A DNA stretch of 64,000 nucleotides, taken from assembly GCA_947462335.1 (NCBI GenBank), contig OX381707.1:19966404-20030403 (forward strand), written 5' to 3'. Source of the stretch: Harmothoe impar. Taxonomy: Eukaryota > Annelida > Polychaeta > Phyllodocida > Polynoidae. Numbering within the stretch: the stretch's first letter is position 1; the number at the start of each line of letters is the position of its first letter. This document shows, piece after piece, positions 14,531 to 25,293 of the stretch. The translations under genes were made by a program, and so were the position numbers. Below the pieces are notes generated by a model. That model was not told where the DNA came from. It made no database searches and saw nothing but the letters and a program-made list of their open reading frames with translations.

Positions 14531-14960
14531 TATAACGACAGATAAACATGAAACTTGAGATATCACCCAGTCTTTAAGGGATTCAGAGTGGGCTGTAATA
14601 GAGAATAATGTGTAATAGGGTGTTCCTGCGACAGTAAATACTAGGGTGCCTTGGAGAACAGAAGAATACCTTAGCCTTCTAAGAGAGTACTGCCTTTCAT
14701 GTACATGTGTTCTGTGACAGTCATACAGATTTCAGGTTAGAACGTAATAGTGATGCAGTTCTGACTGCAATGTACACAATACTATGGTAGGAGATTAATC
14801 CGACACATTAGATTGTGGAAGCAAGAAACACAAATACGGGGATCCATCAAGACTTTCGAATCCCATCGTCAATCATATCGGTGCACTAATACCCAGGGTA
14901 AAATCACGGTGTAACCTCTTTATTACAGGTATGTCTAAGTGAGGCCACAGGTGGTATCTT

Positions 14961-15203
14961 TTAACCCTTAAAGGACCGCAGAGTGCTGTCTTATGGCCTT
15001 TGTCCTCATGATGCATGAATGCAGCAATGGTGAGCTACTCGACAGGGCATCATGCCAACCCTATGGGTATGATACACTCCTAAGTGGCTGGACTGATGCA
15101 TGCCTGGTGGGATTGCAGCCTGCCAGGGCTGCATTCATGCATTATGACGGTAAAGGACATAGCACACTGAACTTAAAGCAATATGTGGTCCTTAAAGGGT
15201 TAA
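14961..15203 (+). mobile_element. TTAA-family MITE (piggyBac-like), complete copy
   Basis: 243 bp bounded by TTAA on both sides, with inverted ends TTAACCCTTAAAGGACCGCA and TGGTCCTTAAAGGGTTAA. The interior repeats GCATGAATGCAGCAATGGTG and a matching inverted GCATTCATGCATTATG. No transposase frame; non-autonomous. Confidence 0.85.
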
Positions 15204-15381
15204 TCTTACCTGCACTGGTCACATGACACGCATTATCCTCCTCCATCAAAGTTACCCTACACCTTTACAACCCAGAAAGTGCCGTAATGGATGGCACCAA
15301 AGTTGGCTTTGACCGGCTCAGCTTCAGTCTCAGGTGTGAGGATGCCAGGAACTAGTTCTGCATGCATGAAGACATTTAGCA

Positions 15382-15520
15382 TTAACCCTTTAATGATGGC
15401 ATGATGCCGTAAGACAATATGTGTCATCATCATGCACCAACGCAGCACACGTGAATAAATGGCCAGCACCTCATTGGTGCATGATGCCAATCTGTTGGGA
15501 GTGTATCAAACCTGTAGTGT
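15382..15520 (+). mobile_element. TTAA-family MITE, 3'-truncated
   Basis: Begins TTAACCCTTTAATGATGGCA and has the CATCATGCACCAACGCAG / TTGGTGCATGATGCC hairpin module, but no right terminus. Confidence 0.7.
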
Positions 15521-15807
15521 TCACATAATGAATGCTTGCATCATTGACTATTTATGCACCCGGGTATACTACCAGTACACAATGCTGTCATCACAGGGTC
15601 AATTCTGAGAACCTGAGATGATGGATTATGAGCAAGGTTACCTACATCAGATAATAAACTTCACAAAGGGAGTTTCCTCTGGGCATTGACAATGCCTTAG
15701 GGACTTTACTTACTTTAAGAGGTCAAAGTTTTACTTCGAAAGTTATCGAAGAGGAAAGCGCAGACTGACTGGCTAATTGCGCAAATATCGGAGATCTCTA
15801 CCTGATA

Positions 15808-16846
15808 GGTATACCCAGAGAGAATTAAAGGTGTCGCCATGACTCTTTTACCATAGTCAACTCTAGTTGAATCTGGTACCAGAGTCATGATGACTCTGGT
15901 GGAGGGGTCACAGCTACTCCAGTTATACCCCTTGCTCCTTGTACGAATTGACTCTCCCTCTTGACTCTATCAGTGCAGAGTCAAGTGCAGTTGACTCTGC
16001 CCATGGCAGAGTCATTTGCAGTTTGACCCTTCATGAAGAGTCAAATAAAAAATGTGTTGACTCTGATAATAGTTGCATATGAAACCACCTGGTGGGGCAA
16101 CCAACACTAATTTGGTACCATTGGCAGCTACAAGGCAGAGCCACTATCTATACTTTAGATAATTGTTACATGCCGATTTTGATTTTGATTAATTATAGAT
16201 AGGTCCACTATGTCTAAATAGTGTGGTTAAGGGATGTCAATGGATAAGCTTCCCAGTTATTTTACCTGAATCAAATGTGATGACAAACTATACAATACAT
16301 TCCAAGAACATCAACAGGATAGAGCTTAGTCATCATATTTGTGGTTATTGGAAATAAACATAAGGCTGGGCACTAAGTGTGTGAGATATAATGTGTGGCA
16401 CTGATTACTACTTCATATAGATCTGATATTGGCATCTTATATGTGTATGGCCAATGTTCTGTAGAATGTAGTGTGAGGCAGATATAACCTAGCCCTTTCA
16501 CACAGGGGGAAGTGGTGGACATGACAATATGTCTTGTAATTGGCCTGCCTTGGGCAATAACCTCAACTACTCACTTCTCTCACAGGCCTCACCTGGCCTG
16601 CCCACTAATTATATACACCTGTTGCCCCCACTCTACCCTGGCATAAATACACAATCCACCTAACCTGCATGCACTCATGTATTAAATTTTGACTCCCCAT
16701 CTTTTGACGGGTCAACTGCTGTTGAATCTTCAGGAATGGAGAGTCAAACTCATTCGACTCTCCTCTACAGGTGTCACCTGGGAGACACTGTGACTCTGGC
16801 TGTCAGAGTCATGGCGACTCCTTTACTTTTCTGTGTGTATGATACC
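15808..16846. mobile_element. 1-kb inverted-repeat element rich in GACTC motifs
   Basis: The left end GGTATACCCAGAGAGAATTA with GTCGCCATGACTC is mirrored at the right by GAGTCATGGCGACTCCTTTA and GATACC. Both subterminal regions carry at least eight GACTC or GAGTC motifs each (15836-16060 and 16687-16826), some paired as short inverted repeats. The middle is unique AT-rich sequence. No transposase seen. The GACTC arrays may be transposase or host-factor binding sites (inference). Confidence 0.75.
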
Positions 16847-16945
16847 CTGTGTTTATGAAAGGCGAGCAGTACACGTGTGAATCTCACTTATGATAAAATA
16901 ACTACCTGAAGATATCAAGTTTACTTGATATCTCTAGCCCCTTTA

Positions 16946-17181
16946 GGGAGTGCTCATTTTTTAACAACAGGGCGGTCGAAATTTGTTCCCCCCCCGGCAG
17001 GCCGGAAATTGTGCGCGTTCGGGCCCATTTGTAGCATAGTAACACGCTGGCTTTTTCCCTCAAAACAGGTTGAATTTTTTTGACCCCCCCAAGAGGGGTC
17101 AACATTTTTGACCCCCCCCCCCGGTCAAGGGGTCCAAATTTTTTACCCCCCCCCCCCCTGTTGTTAAAAAATGAGCACTCC
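16946..17181. mobile_element. GGGAGTG-family MITE, copy 1
   Basis: Ends GGGAGTGCTCATTTTTTAAC and GTTAAAAAATGAGCACTCC form an inverted repeat of about 28 bp. The interior is C runs with TTTTTGACCCC and AAGAGGGGTC phrases. Confidence 0.9.
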
Positions 17182-17446
17182 TTACATCAGTAGATATATG
17201 ACCTTCACCCCTGTCCTATTACCAACTCACAACCCCTCCCTTGCAGAAACATAAATTCTTTGTTTTAGGTACAATTTTCATTGAGGAAGGACTAATTATT
17301 GTTCTGTTTTTACTTGCAGGTGGGTAACCCGTTGGTCTCGATGTAATAGGGTCCTTTGTTGAGGTTTGGTGAGTATATCTTTTGACGATGTCCATCTCTA
17401 TACAACTTCTACATCAGTGGATTGTATACAGGTTTGCACGAGAATG

Positions 17447-17582
17447 CGAACCCTTTATGAGCCACATAGTACTTAGCCCTTGGTCGTCACGATACAAATG
17501 GTGAGTTGCTCGATAGGGTTTCATTTATGCATCATATCGACCAAGAACATAGCACCTAAAAGCACTATTTAAGCGGTATTAA
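17447..17582 (+). mobile_element. TTAA-family MITE, decayed short copy
   Basis: Starts at CCCTTTATGAGCCACATAGT and ends AAGCGGTATTAA. Includes GATACAAATGGTGAGTTGCTC and TTATGCATCATATCGACC. Confidence 0.65.
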
Positions 17583-17794
17583 CCCTAAAAACATGATTAG
17601 CTGTTACACGTAGAAACTAGAAAAGCCATGTGGGTACCAGGCCTCGTCATCATAACATGGGTAGGGTATACGTCATGTTTTCTAGAGTCAGTTTACTTAG
17701 CTGGTCGTGCCCATGTAGTTTCAGGAAGTCTGAAAGTACATAATTATACATTAGCGTTACATTAGCGTTTCATATACGTGGTATAATGTTGACA

Positions 17795-17960
17795 TTCAAC
17801 ATCTATTGGTCACGCCCCCATGGCACGTGACTGGATGATTGACAGGTGAGGAGGGGGTCCTGCCTGACGTGCTCAGGGTAGAAGCACAAACCGATCCCAT
17901 TGGTCACCTTTCTCAAAATTGTGATATGTCAGTTGGGAATTATGAAAGGTCAGAGCAAAG
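17795..17960 (+). promoter_or_regulatory. Promoter-like cluster: CCAAT, GC-box and E-box motifs
   Basis: Within 100 bp are two inverted CCAAT boxes (TATTGGTCACG and CATTGGTCAC), a GC-type CACGCCCC and a CACGTGAC E-box. Such clusters mark animal promoters, but I found no convincing first exon next to it, so this is motif evidence only. Confidence 0.25.
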
Positions 17961-18283
17961 GTCATCGCTATTTCCTATTATATTACATGATGAACTTGTA
18001 TATGTTAAATGATTATCGTACGTAACAGTAGGTATGTAAGATGTGATCCCAACCCCTCCCCCCTAGAGTCTTCACTGAGACTGGAGGGGGTGGAAATAAC
18101 GTTGGGGGTAGGTGAAAATTCCTCATATCAGGAAATACAACGAAAATCACAAAATGATTACAAAAGTGGGGATGTGAAACGTTGCACCTAGGGTAAACAA
18201 GAAACCACCAGCCCCTATGCATATGATAAAAGTTTGGTATCTGTTTTATTGTAAACATTTCTAAGAATCCTCACTCCAAGTGT

Positions 18284-18345
18284 TTAACCCCTTTATGATG
18301 CACAAATTGATGCCGATGGGTTCGTGCACCAAGCCCAAAGTTGGG
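18284..18345 (+). mobile_element. TTAA-family MITE, left-end fragment
   Basis: TTAACCCCTTTATGATGCAC then CCGATGGGTTCGTGCACCAA; no right end. Confidence 0.45.
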
Positions 18346-19605
18346 AGGGGAGAGGCATCTGATGGCATGTAATTGGCGCCAAAACCTAGACTGCAGACGA
18401 CATTTGACTCATGAGGCGAGCCGGGCGATCCATTGTGAGATAGAGGTGAGCGTTCACATTCCCCACAAGCCTCAATTTGTTTTTAACAGCTGGGTATTTG
18501 CAGCCTGACACCCCGTAGACACCAGGGTGATGGAGGGCCTTCACACAGGAGGGCCCTCCTGGGTGGATATCTCCTCCAGTGTATGTATGTATGGGGGGGG
18601 GGTGGTCATTTTGTATACTTATGTATAAGGCTGGCAGTGTGAGTTTTGTCATCCACATTTTTACCAAAGACTTCCGAGTTTACATCAATACCTCACATCC
18701 AGAGATACAATTTATCAGTATAGATATCACTAGACATTGCTGTTCTGGAGTCTCAAAACAAGGAGTTTTGGGTGTAAAATTAGGATAAGGTCTTGAGGGA
18801 AAGATCCCAGAACAAATGTAAGATTTGCCAGATAGTCCGGTGCCTTAAGGGAAAAACCATTATTTTCCGGACAAAAGTACCAAAGTTGGTGAAGTTATAG
18901 GGAATGATATACTTTTCAACATTTTTTCAAGCATCAAGAAAAAAAAGTACGGGAACACCCATTTTTGGCCATTTTTCAAAATGGCCGCCTTTTGGCAGAT
19001 AAAATGAATTAAATGGTTAAAAAATAGAAGGAATCTCATCTCCCACATCACAGATATTGCTCCTAGAAGGATTGTGACCATACCTATCCCCCCTATATTG
19101 AACCCAAGGAATCCAATGGTCTCATTGGTTGGTTGCTATGATAAGTGGTTGCCTAGCAACGGCCATTCTATTTGTTGATTTCCTTAGTAACACACATTTC
19201 CAGGATCTTCAGCTCGGTTTTGACCATACCTATCCCCCCTATATTGGACCCAAGGAATCCACTGGTGTTATTGGCTAGTTGCTAGGACATTTGGTTGCCT
19301 AGCAACAGCTATTATATTTGTTTATTTGCTTAGCAACACATATTTCCTGGGTCCCCAGCTCGGTTTTGACCATACCTACCCCTCCTATATTGGACCGAAG
19401 GAATCCATTAGTGTTATTAGTTTGTTGCTAGGAGAATTGGTTGCCTAGCAACGGCTATCATTTTTGTTTATTTGCTTAGCAACACACATTTCCTGGGCCC
19501 TCATCTTAGTTTTTGACCATACCTATCCCTCCCATATTGGACCCCAGAAATCCATTGGTGTTATTGGTTTGTTGCTAGGAAAGCAAGTTGACTACTTTAA
19601 CTTAC

Positions 19606-20065
19606 AGGGATGTAAGTCAGGGCAGGGGGAAAACAGGAAGTCGGACCAGGCCCTTCCGGCCAGCAGAACAGCATAGGAAGGCAACCTCAATACTCCTGTG
19701 GCCCTCCCGGCCTCCCCTGCAGTCCCTCCCGGCCAGCAGAGCGCTCCCAAGACGGTCTCTTTGACCCTCCTGGAATACTCCCAGTGAGTTGGTGGGAAGA
19801 TTCCAGGAGGGTCAAAGAGACCGTCTTGGGGGCGCTCTGCTGGCTGGGAGGGACTACAGGGGAGGAGGGGAGGGCGTCAGGGGGACAGGGGGCCTGTCCT
19901 TGGGGTGTTCTTCTGACAGGGAGAGGCTGGGAGGGACTAGGATTATGGGACGAGGTAGAAACGGGACTTTTTCTCAATGCTAGCACAACAAAGTACATAA
20001 ATATAGAAAAGTTTCATGAAAGTGATATTCCAGGAATTCCTGGAATTCCAGGAAGACTTACATCC
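19606..20065. mobile_element. Inserted GC-rich element with CAGGGATGTAAGTC ends
   Basis: Short inverted ends ACAGGGATGTAAGTC and GACTTACATCCCTG. It splits a 146-bp repeat unit. The interior holds a large hairpin (19711-19865) and, near the right end, the self-complementary GGAATTCCTGGAATTCCAGG. It is far more GC-rich than its surroundings. Confidence 0.7.
19711..19865. repeat. Near-perfect 65-bp inverted repeat (hairpin)
   Basis: Left arm 19711-19775, loop of 25 nt, right arm 19801-19865. I count 62 of 65 paired positions; two of the three mismatches would be G-U pairs in RNA. The arms begin CCTCCCCTGCAGTCCCTCCC and the pairing extends loosely further out. Open frames over the hairpin mirror each other and are not genes. 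Confidence 0.92.
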
Positions 20066-20128
20066 CTGAACTTATATCCCCCCCCCCCTTATTGGACCCA
20101 AAGAATCAATTTGTCTTAAGGGTCCCAG

Positions 20129-20241
20129 CTGGCACTCTGGGGCAGCACCTAAATAAACTTGAAGAAAGTGCTGCTGACCCAGATTTGTCCCACACAGAAA
20201 ATCTAAATGCCCTAGCCCTCAGTCTGAAGTGGCTATCCCAG
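20129..20241 (+). CDS. Candidate internal exon, unknown protein
   Basis: 113 nt between acceptor GGGTCCCAG and donor CCAG|GTTAGT. The single open frame starts with 2 nt, ends in phase 0 and reads GTLGQHLNKLEESAADP then DLSHTENLNALALSLKW. This is a charged, helix-like sequence that looks more protein-like than its antisense. It directly abuts the end of the 146-bp-repeat element, so its splice acceptor may come from repeat sequence. I do not recognise the family. Confidence 0.28.
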
Positions 20242-20812
20242 GTTAGTCATAGGGTCTTTGGTCAGGCATGACAGTATAGGGAGCCCAAAAATGACTAACT
20301 TGGTTAGGCTATAGAAACTCGGAGATCGGTTGTATAGGGAGTCAAAAAGTATTAGTGCAGTAGAATAAACCCGTTATTACCACTGACTAGAGGAGGGGCT
20401 GTATATGGGGTACACAATGTGCAATGATATGTATCATGTGGGTACCTTTTTCTTCCAAACTGATTATTGGCCAGGTCCACAGAGTTGCCTGGGCATAATG
20501 AGACAGTGTTGGGTATGTAAGCTAAGTACTAGCTCATAGACCATAGGAACAAAGAGCATAGGGTCCAAAACCCTTTATACCAGTGGTCTACACAGGCTGC
20601 ATGTGTAACTCAATGGGCGGTCCATGCGCACACACTTCTCCAAAATAGCATATATACATACAACACCTCTATAGGACCTATCCCAGCATGCACTGCTCAT
20701 TCTGGTCTGCTGCACACTTAAAGAACAGCAATCAGAAGGTTTATATTGTTTATAACACCCCCCTCCCTTTCTGCAACAGGTAGTGGTGCAGGGGGTGCAC
20801 CTCGTTCACCTG

Positions 20813-21295
20813 ATGTACAATTAGCTATAGTAGGACGACTTTGGCACTAAGCAAGGCCGTCACAGGGTGGTGTTTTTCTCACCTACAGTGCCTACACCCT
20901 TATGTACAATTACCTATACGGGACTAGCGCATTAGGCTATGGGGGCCGCCATCTTGGCTCAGACCAATGCATTGTGGTTAGGCTCCCGACTTCAGAGCAG
21001 TGCATCATGGGAGACTTTCTTATCAGTCCCTTTGTTCAAGGTGTGAGGAGAGGAGATTAGCCTGATAAGGAAATGGAGTTTAGCCCCTGACTACCTCAGG
21101 TACCAGGATGTGCTAATCCCGTATAGCAGTAGGATGACTTTGGTACCAAGCCAGGCCGTCACAGGGCGGTGTTTTCCTCACCTACGGTGCCTACACCGTT
21201 ATTTACAATTAGCTTTAGCAGGAGGATGACTTTGGTACCAAGCCAGGCCGTCAGAGGGCGGTGTTTTTCTCACCTACAGTGCCTACACCCTTAAA
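20813..21295 (+). repeat. 100-bp interspersed/tandem repeat, three forward copies
   Basis: Copies at about 20813-20910, 21112-21200 and 21201-21295 share GATGACTTTGGTACCAAGCC, AGGCCGTCACAGGG, GGTGTTTTTCTCACCTACAG and TGCCTACACC. An inverted copy lies at 22457-22520. The last two are head to tail. Confidence 0.8.
20943..20957 (-). promoter_or_regulatory. YY1-like motif GGCCGCCATCTTGGC
   Basis: Reads CAAGATGGCGGCC on the minus strand, the core of YY1 sites found over start codons of many animal genes. The ATG it contains opens only a 6-codon frame. It lies between copies of the 100-bp repeat, so it may be repeat sequence. Confidence 0.25.
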
Positions 21296-21299
21296 GGCG

Positions 21300-22456
21300 C
21301 AGATCACGGTACCCCTCCAGCGGCAGTCCAAGTGGAGTCGGGACAGGGCGTAGGCACTGTAGGCTATAGGGTGTTCAGGCCATTTATACATATTGCAAAA
21401 AAGGTGTGTTATTCATGCATACTTTATAGAAGAGATCTTAATTAAGACAAAGTCGAAGGAATTATAATTCTACCTCTACTAGAACCCTTTCAAATTGATT
21501 TCTGTTTGCAATAAGTAGAGTGTTTTGGTCGGAAAAGAGAGTCCTCTCTCTGCATGCAGTGGGTTGGGTCATAAATAGCCCTCCCCTGCTAGAGTGTGAT
21601 TGGTATTGATCCAGTTGCAGTAGGGTGTCTTACATATGGAATCTACTACTTCTCAGTAAAGGTGGCTCCACATATGTGTAAATCCGGGAGCTTATTATAT
21701 TTTAATCACTTCAGTATTCAGGTAATGGATGGTAGACATATGAAGAGTTTGAATGCAAAACGACATAAGCGCCATGATAAAAAATAGAGACAAAAATTTG
21801 ACAAAAACGAAGATAAGGGAGAGTCTTTCTAAGATTTACTATTTTTCATATCATTAGGACCTACTCAGTATATGCTCTGCTACCAACATTTAATAATTGC
21901 CCCCAGGGTGTCTGTACAAAAAGTACTATACTAATTCTGGGATGGAGATATGTCATTTTGCATCCAAACTCTTCATATATAGCATGTAAATATATGTGCC
22001 TACACTTTTATACCCCTCCATTTCGAAGGTGATTTCGCGTTTTTCATGAGATATTTTGCTGTAAATTTAGTTCTGAGAGCCCATTCAAAATGTAGGATAT
22101 ATGTAAATGTAGCCCTATATTTTAGCATTCTAATGCAAGCAATGCTAAATTGATTACTCAAATAGCCTCTCCCGGAAATTTGATATAGTAGAGTGTGTTT
22201 TCTGAAAGGCTTCCTAATTGCAGAGCCAAACCAGGGGACCTGTACACATCACACTGTCGACCTAGTTCTCATTTACTCATTACTATAAAACTTTTATACA
22301 AAATGTACATTTATAACCTACAAAGACTGGACATGTAGCTGACTTCCATAGCTGTCCATTGGTACCCATGTATACATATATTGAATATATCTAAGTATCA
22401 TAAATGGTAATTTTAGTTGGAGGAAGGGGGAAATGCGCAAATGTCTGAATGGCCTA
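21300..22456. other. Stretch with no gene seen
   Basis: AT-rich sequence; the 63-codon frame at 21596-21787 (plus) lacks a donor and shows no family motif. Flanked by forward and inverted copies of the 100-bp repeat, so it might be the interior of a larger inverted-repeat element. Confidence 0.4.
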
Positions 22457-22520
22457 CTGTAGGTGAGATGGCATGGCTTGGTACCAAAGTCGTCCTCCTG
22501 CTATAGCTAATTGTACATTG
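22457..22520 (-). repeat. Inverted copy of the 100-bp repeat
   Basis: Contains GGCTTGGTACCAAAGTCGTC and CTGCTATAGCTAATTGTACA, the reverse complement of the copies at 20813-21295. Confidence 0.75.
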
Positions 22521-22613
22521 ATTTTTGATAATAGACACAACTAGAATGACAGAACTTAAATTGACCATACTCGATGAGGTAAGGATATTCTTGGTCATAC
22601 TGCATCGTCGCGT

Positions 22614-22770
22614 TTAACCCTTTGAGAACAGCATCATGCCTTAATGCATCATGCCCTTGGTCATCAAGATGCATGAATGCAGCCCTGGCGAGTTCCTGGT
22701 GAGTAACTCGCCAGTGCTGCATTCAAGCATCATGCCGACCCTACGGGGTTAAGACACTCTCATAGGGTCG
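22614..22770 (+). mobile_element. TTAA-family MITE, right-truncated
   Basis: Starts TTAACCCTTTGAGAACAGCA. Has the best version of the palindromic module: GAATGCAGCCCTGGCGAG with GGTGAGTAACTCGCC and TGCTGCATTCAAGCATCATG, then CCGACCCTACGGGG. Confidence 0.8.
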
Positions 22771-23423
22771 GTATGGGAGGGAGGGAGGGAGGGAGTAGTG
22801 TATAGGTGTGTGGTGGAGGAGGGTAGGAGCAGGGTTGTATGTAGCAGATGACAACTACCAGTAGTAACTACCATGGTAACAAAACTATTGAGATGCATAA
22901 ATTCAGAAATGTCATCCTCTGTATCACCAGATAGTGGACCTGGTCCTCATACCTTTGGTGTGGTAATAACTAATATAAATATCTCAATCAATAATCCTCT
23001 ATCTCAATCCTCATCCTAATCTTTGCATTCTCGTTACTGGCTGCCCTTATATTCATATATTTGTGGATATTTTTCCTATAACATTTAAACTCCAATGCCT
23101 CTGTACTTCCTTCTATGAATGTAATGCTTTCATAACATCTTCACAAATAGTTAGAAACTAGAATGGCAACATACCAATAAGGGGGGGGGAGTCATGGTAA
23201 ATGCACAAAACAGCATACATGAAAACAAGGGGGGGGGGGGTCAAGAGCCATTTTAGCATACTCTATATGTACACATTTTCACTCTTTTTGTGAGAGAAAT
23301 GAAGCCATTCAAAGATTATTTTGTGGATAAAACTGACTTGAATTATTGTCTGTGGAGGTAAACCAAAATCTGTTTGTTGTCAAAACTTTTTTTCGGGGTG
23401 GGGCCTGGGGGGAAGGGACAATA

Positions 23424-23995
23424 ATTACATCGCAGAAGATAGAAAAGAAATATTATATACCAATTACCTCATGTACATGGCAGATCACCCGTGCGGCTTA
23501 TAGGATCGGCCTAGGGTCAGGGTGTGGCTTATACGCGGGTTTTTACTGCTACGGTTTAGTACTAAAGTCACCATAACCAGAACCCTTGTCCAGCTTATAA
23601 GATCAGTCTAGGTGCGGCTTAAATGCAAGTTAGGCTTATATACAAGGTTTCATTGTAGATTGACTTCATTGTCAAAGGTTGTGGGCAGAGCCCAAGGCAA
23701 TGCTCATAATTACATTGCAGAAGAAAGAAAAGAAATATTATGTACCATGAAACCTCATGTACATGGCAGATCGCCCGTGCGGCTTATAGGATCGGCCTAG
23801 GGTCAGGGTGTGGCTTATACGCGGGTTTTTACTGCTACGGTTTAGTACTAAAGTCACCATAACCAGAACCCTTGTCCAGCTTATAAGATCAGTCTAGGTG
23901 TGGCTTAAATGCAAGTTAGGCTTATATACAAGGTTTCATTGTAGATTGACTTCATTGTCAAAGGTTGTGGGCAGGGGCCCAAGGCAATGCTCAAA
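23424..23995 (+). repeat. 286-bp tandem duplication of TACCGTAAAACC-type sequence
   Basis: Units 23424-23709 and 23710-23995 are nearly identical. Each carries CATGTACATGGCAGATC, CCGTGCGGCTTATAGGATCG, GCTTATACGCGGGTTTTTAC and TTGTGGGCAG at its end. The GCGGCTTATA phrases are shared with the inverted-repeat elements at 53757 and 59878. Confidence 0.9.
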
Positions 23996-24119
23996 GCTGG
24001 TATGACTTTCCACTCTCTCATTATTTGTGTCCCTTAGTGAATGCCCCTGCATCCAGTGGGGGAAGGATGTTCTGTCTAGAACCTAGTATTATAAGAGTTA
24101 TAAACTATATCAAATATTT

Positions 24120-24270
24120 TCACTTCAGGGGCTTGAGATGTGGGGGGGGGGAGGGGTACATCTGCAATCTTTAGTAAAAAAGAGAGCGGGGGGGGGGGGG
24201 GGGGGGTCAGTTGCTCAAAGGGAGGGGTATCACCCTAATGAGTACATAATGCAACGTGGGGGGTGGGGGG
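24120..24270. repeat. G-rich low-complexity tract
   Basis: Several runs of 8-21 G within 150 bp (24140-24150, 24188-24206, 24258-24275). They can form G-quadruplexes; no gene. Confidence 0.8.
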
Positions 24271-24477
24271 GGGGGGCTATTTTCTGGGGAGAAATGTATA
24301 CATACTTTATGGAAGCCCCCTAAGGAACATTCTAACATATTTAGAGGTTCTGTATACCAAGCTGTACCTGATGAAAGATGAAAAAGAACCATTTAATATG
24401 TAAATGTAGTCAACCAAGTATCCCAGCAATGAACTGATAATACCAATAATGCTAAATAAAAGGGATAGTTAGGCTTG

Positions 24478-25145
24478 GCAAAAATGAGCTGAGGACCCGG
24501 GAAATATGTGCTGCTAAGCAAATAAACAAAAATGATAGCTGTTGCTAGGCAACTAAATGTCTTAGCACCTAACCAATAACACCAATGGGTTCCTTGGATC
24601 CAATATAGGGGGGATAGGTATGGTCAAAACTAAGCTGAGGATCCAGAAAATGTGTGTTTCTAAGGAAATCAACAAATAGAATGGCTGTTGCTAGGCAACC
24701 ACTTATCATAGCAACAAACCAATGAGGTCATTGGATTCCTTGGGTCCAATATAGGGGGGATAGGTACTGTCAAAACTGAGCTGAGGACCCAGGAAATATG
24801 TGTTGCTAAGCAAATAAACAAAAATAATAGCTGTTGCTAGGCAACCAAATGTCCTAGCAACTAACAAAGAACACCAATGAATTCCTTGGATCCAATATAG
24901 GGGGCATAGGTATGGTCAAAACTAAGCTGAGGATCCAGGAAATGTGTGTTGCTAAGGAAATAAACAATTAGAAGGTAACTTTTTTTAGGTTGCCTAGAAA
25001 CAGCTGAAAAGGGGTAATCCACCAATAGGATTTCTTGATGCTTGAGATAGAATTAATCTACACCTTTTTTTCTATAGCTGGGAAAAATTTGGTGCTTTTG
25101 TCCGGAAAATAACGATTGTATCTTTTATATCCCTTAAGGCACCCA
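24478..25145. mobile_element. Element with 146-bp tandem repeats, inverted copy
   Basis: Reverse-orientation sister of the array at 18838. GGTCAAAAC recurs at 24623, 24769 and 24915, a 146-bp spacing. It ends CTTTTGTCCGGAAAATAACG and CCCTTAAGGCACC, matching the other copy's start in reverse complement. Confidence 0.8.
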
Positions 25146-25293
25146 ACTAAGAGGTGCACCCAGAGGCTTTTAGTAGTAAACAAATCACCCCCCCCCCCTC
25201 CTCGGGAGAGCGATAGCGATGCGGGGGGGATAGAGGGGATATGCTTGATACATATTCAATAGCGAACATGCGGGTGACTTCTGGACCATCCAG

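Larger units (their letters stand above)
8204..15660. repeat. Duplication unit B
   Basis: Second copy of the 1-6350 region, offset by about 8.2 kb at its left end and 9.3 kb at its right end. It gained an (AT)n tract at 10220, extra sequence near 13.8-14.6 kb and two MITEs at 14961 and 15382. Both copies keep the segment around 6120-6215 / 15247-15345. No gene recognised in it. Confidence 0.85.
18838..20128. mobile_element. Element with 146-bp tandem repeats, forward copy
   Basis: Left end GGTGCCTTAAGGGAAA and TTTTCCGGACAAAAG. From about 19076 a 146-bp unit repeats (starts near 19076, 19222, 19368, 19515), each with GACCATACCTATCCCCCCTA, CAAGGAATCCA, TTGCTAGG and TTGCCTAGCAACGGC. The array is interrupted at about 19606-20065 by a separate insertion and resumes with TATTGGACCCAAAGAATCAA. 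An inverted sister lies at 24478-25145. Confidence 0.8.

Noticed and set aside
17323..17370. Segment with excellent splice sites (TTTTTACTTGCAG ... TTTG|GTGAGTA)
   Set aside because: All three frames contain stops, so it is not a coding exon; a non-coding exon is possible but unsupported.
19687..20119. Overlapping Gly/Pro-rich frames on both strands at 19.7-20.1 kb
   Set aside because: They read through the two arms of one hairpin and mirror each other.
23000..23075. Hydrophobic frame resembling a membrane helix (FAFSLLAALIFIYLWIFFL)
   Set aside because: It is short, AT-rich, preceded by a stop and without splice context; hydrophobic runs are expected in T-rich DNA.
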